Source of the DNA: Alkaliphilus peptidifermentans DSM 18978
GTDB lineage: Bacteria; Bacillota; Clostridia; Peptostreptococcales; Natronincolaceae
DNA length: 64,000 nt
Assembly (NCBI RefSeq): GCF_900101495.1
Contig: NZ_FMUS01000011.1
Coordinates: 62,001 to 126,000 of the forward strand
Direction: 5' to 3'
Shown here piece after piece: positions 62,837 through 64,000 of the stretch. Each line of letters starts with the position of its first letter. Position 1 is the stretch's first letter. The translations under genes and the position numbers were made by a program. Below the pieces are notes generated by a model. It searched no databases. It saw only the letters and a program-made list of their open reading frames with translations, and was not told where the DNA came from.

Positions 62837-63940
62837 ATGTATTTAAAAGAGCTTAAACTTTTGAACTATAGAAATTATGATTCTTTACATATAGAAGTTC
62901 ATCCTAAATTAAACATTATAGTTGGTGAAAATGCTCAAGGGAAAACAAATGTAATAGAGGCTATATATTTATGTGCTATAGGTAAGTCCTTTAGAACTAA
63001 TAAAGATCAAGAGCTTGTTAAATTAGATAAAAAGCAGGCTTATATAAAAGCAATATTAGAAAAAGCAAATGGTGAAATAGAAATAGAAATGAAATTAGAT
63101 AAAGAAGAAAAGAAAAAAATTAAGGTAAATAGGATTCCTTTAATAAAAATGGGTGAATTATTAGGAAACCTTAATGTAGTAATATTTTCTCCGGATGATT
63201 TGAAAATTATTAAAGGTGGCCCAGTTGAAAGAAGAAGGTTTATAGACAATGAAATATGTCAAATTTATCCTAAATATTATTATCATTTAAATCAATATAA
63301 TAGAATACTTCAGCAGAGAAATAAACTACTAAAGGATAATCGAGGAAAAAAAATTGATTTAGATATTTGGAATCATCAGTTGGCTAATGTAGGAGCCTTC
63401 ATTATTTACAATAGAAGAAAATTTATTAAAAGGATAGGTATTCTTGCAAAGCTTATGCATAGGAAAATTACTGATGAAATTGAATCATTAGAAATTATAT
63501 ATGATAGCAGCATTCCCGTTGTTGAAAAGGATGAAAATAATGATATAACAGAAAAATTTTTGTCTGAATTAAAAAGAACTTGTGACGAAGAAATATTAAA
63601 GAAAGCTACAGTAGTTGGACCCCATAGAGATGATTTATTAATAAAAATAAATAATATGGAAGTAAAAAATTATGGATCACAAGGCCAACAAAGGACAGCT
63701 GTCTTATCTTTAAAAATGGCAGAATTAGAATTTATAAAGGGAGAAGTAGGGGAATATCCAATACTTCTATTAGATGATGTAATGAGTGAATTAGATACTA
63801 ATAGACAACAATATTTAATTAATAATTTAAAAAATATACAAACCTTTATTACAACAACAATTATAGAACAATTAAAAACAAAAGAAATTAACAATAGAAT
63901 TTTTTATGTAAAAAAAGGTGAGATAAGAATAAAAGACTAA
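62837..63940 (+). CDS. recF: Recombination protein RecF
   Basis: 367 residues, standard length. [48 protein letters not shown] carries Walker A; ABC signature [18 protein letters not shown] and Walker [14 protein letters not shown] follow. RecF binds gaps with RecO/RecR and loads RecA. It ends 60 bases before the window edge, where gyrB or a DUF370 gene may begin. Confidence 0.97.
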   Translation: MYLKELKLLNYRNYDSLHIEVHPKLNIIVGENAQGKTNVIEAIYLCAIGKSFRTNKDQELVKLDKKQAYIKAILEKANGEIEIEMKLDKEEKKKIKVNRIPLIKMGELLGNLNVVIFSPDDLKIIKGGPVERRRFIDNEICQIYPKYYYHLNQYNRILQQRNKLLKDNRGKKIDLDIWNHQLANVGAFIIYNRRKFIKRIGILAKLMHRKITDEIESLEIIYDSSIPVVEKDENNDITEKFLSELKRTCDEEILKKATVVGPHRDDLLIKINNMEVKNYGSQGQQRTAVLSLKMAELEFIKGEVGEYPILLLDDVMSELDTNRQQYLINNLKNIQTFITTTIIEQLKTKEINNRIFYVKKGEIRIKD

Positions 63941-64000
63941 TTTACAAAAATAATCCATATTATCTTTTATTCATTGGTAATAAAGGTTATAATAAAGGAA

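Overview
The window is a typical low-GC Firmicute (Clostridia) replication-origin region. oriC lies near the right end, between rpmH and dnaA (59206-59803). Genes left of it are almost all on the minus strand and genes right of it on the plus strand, so transcription follows replication. Sporulation genes (bofA family, yyaC), a walRK locus, WalJ/HtrA, GdpP, paired parAB and noc, and tRNAs with encoded CCA all point to a spore-forming clostridium. Alkaliphilus/Natronincola-type relatives are my best guess, but this is inference from gene content and order, not a measured placement. I see no prophage, insertion sequence or CRISPR array.

Layout, left to right. 1-2.8 kb: a truncated MFS exporter, a MerR-methyltransferase fusion and a small CxxH/CxxC protein. 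2.9-11.9 kb: the wal cell-wall block (htrA, walJ, murA, walI, walH, an unrecognised secreted protein, walK, walR). 12-18 kb: a run of proteases (MA-type metalloprotease, S8 subtilase, LysM/M23 peptidase, M1 peptidase). 17.9-30.8 kb: replication and housekeeping (DnaD-like and DnaC-like helicase loaders, tRNA-Glu and tRNA-Lys, purA, a DUF1858 protein, a GNAT enzyme, tungstate-type ABC genes, dnaB, rplI, gdpP, a YybS-like protein, a MazG-like protein, a FUSC-type transporter). 31-37.8 kb: accessory and stress genes (BofA, DUF2508, perR-dps, a Crp/Fnr-cupin-permease-permease/ferredoxin cluster, a second MerR-methyltransferase, an HD hydrolase). 38-43 kb: recR-ebfC-dnaX, CvpA, a DUF5711-like protein and a YkvI-like protein. 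44-50.7 kb: yyaC, UPF0180, a diacylglycerol kinase, DUF4446, a cysteine desulfurase-like enzyme, PhzF and parAB. 51-59.2 kb: half-size UPF0016, noc, rsmG, mnmG, mnmE, jag, yidC, yidD, rnpA, rpmH. 59.2-64 kb: oriC, dnaA, dnaN, yaaA, recF.

The most informative signals are in the non-coding DNA. Two perfect parS sites (42853, 49033) sit near parB, and a perfect Noc-type site (32122) lies 19 kb from noc. Three perfect DnaA boxes plus one near-match cluster at 22169-22344, about 37 kb from oriC. Two WalR-type direct repeats sit upstream of an unknown secreted gene inside the wal operon (9386) and upstream of a LysM/M23 cell-wall hydrolase (16077), linking the regulator to likely targets in the window. 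A MerR-type promoter with a 19-bp spacer precedes the second MerR-methyltransferase. A PerR-type box precedes perR-dps. A perfect palindrome lies between the Crp/Fnr gene and the cupin/permease cluster it probably controls.

The best candidates for something undescribed are that Crp/Fnr-cupin-split permease-ferredoxin unit, the two MerR-methyltransferase fusions, and a dispersed structured repeat present twice (30991-31064 and 39061-39134) with a compensatory base-pair change. Start codons were moved from the longest ORF wherever a Shine-Dalgarno sequence or family alignment favoured a downstream start; many are GTG or TTG.
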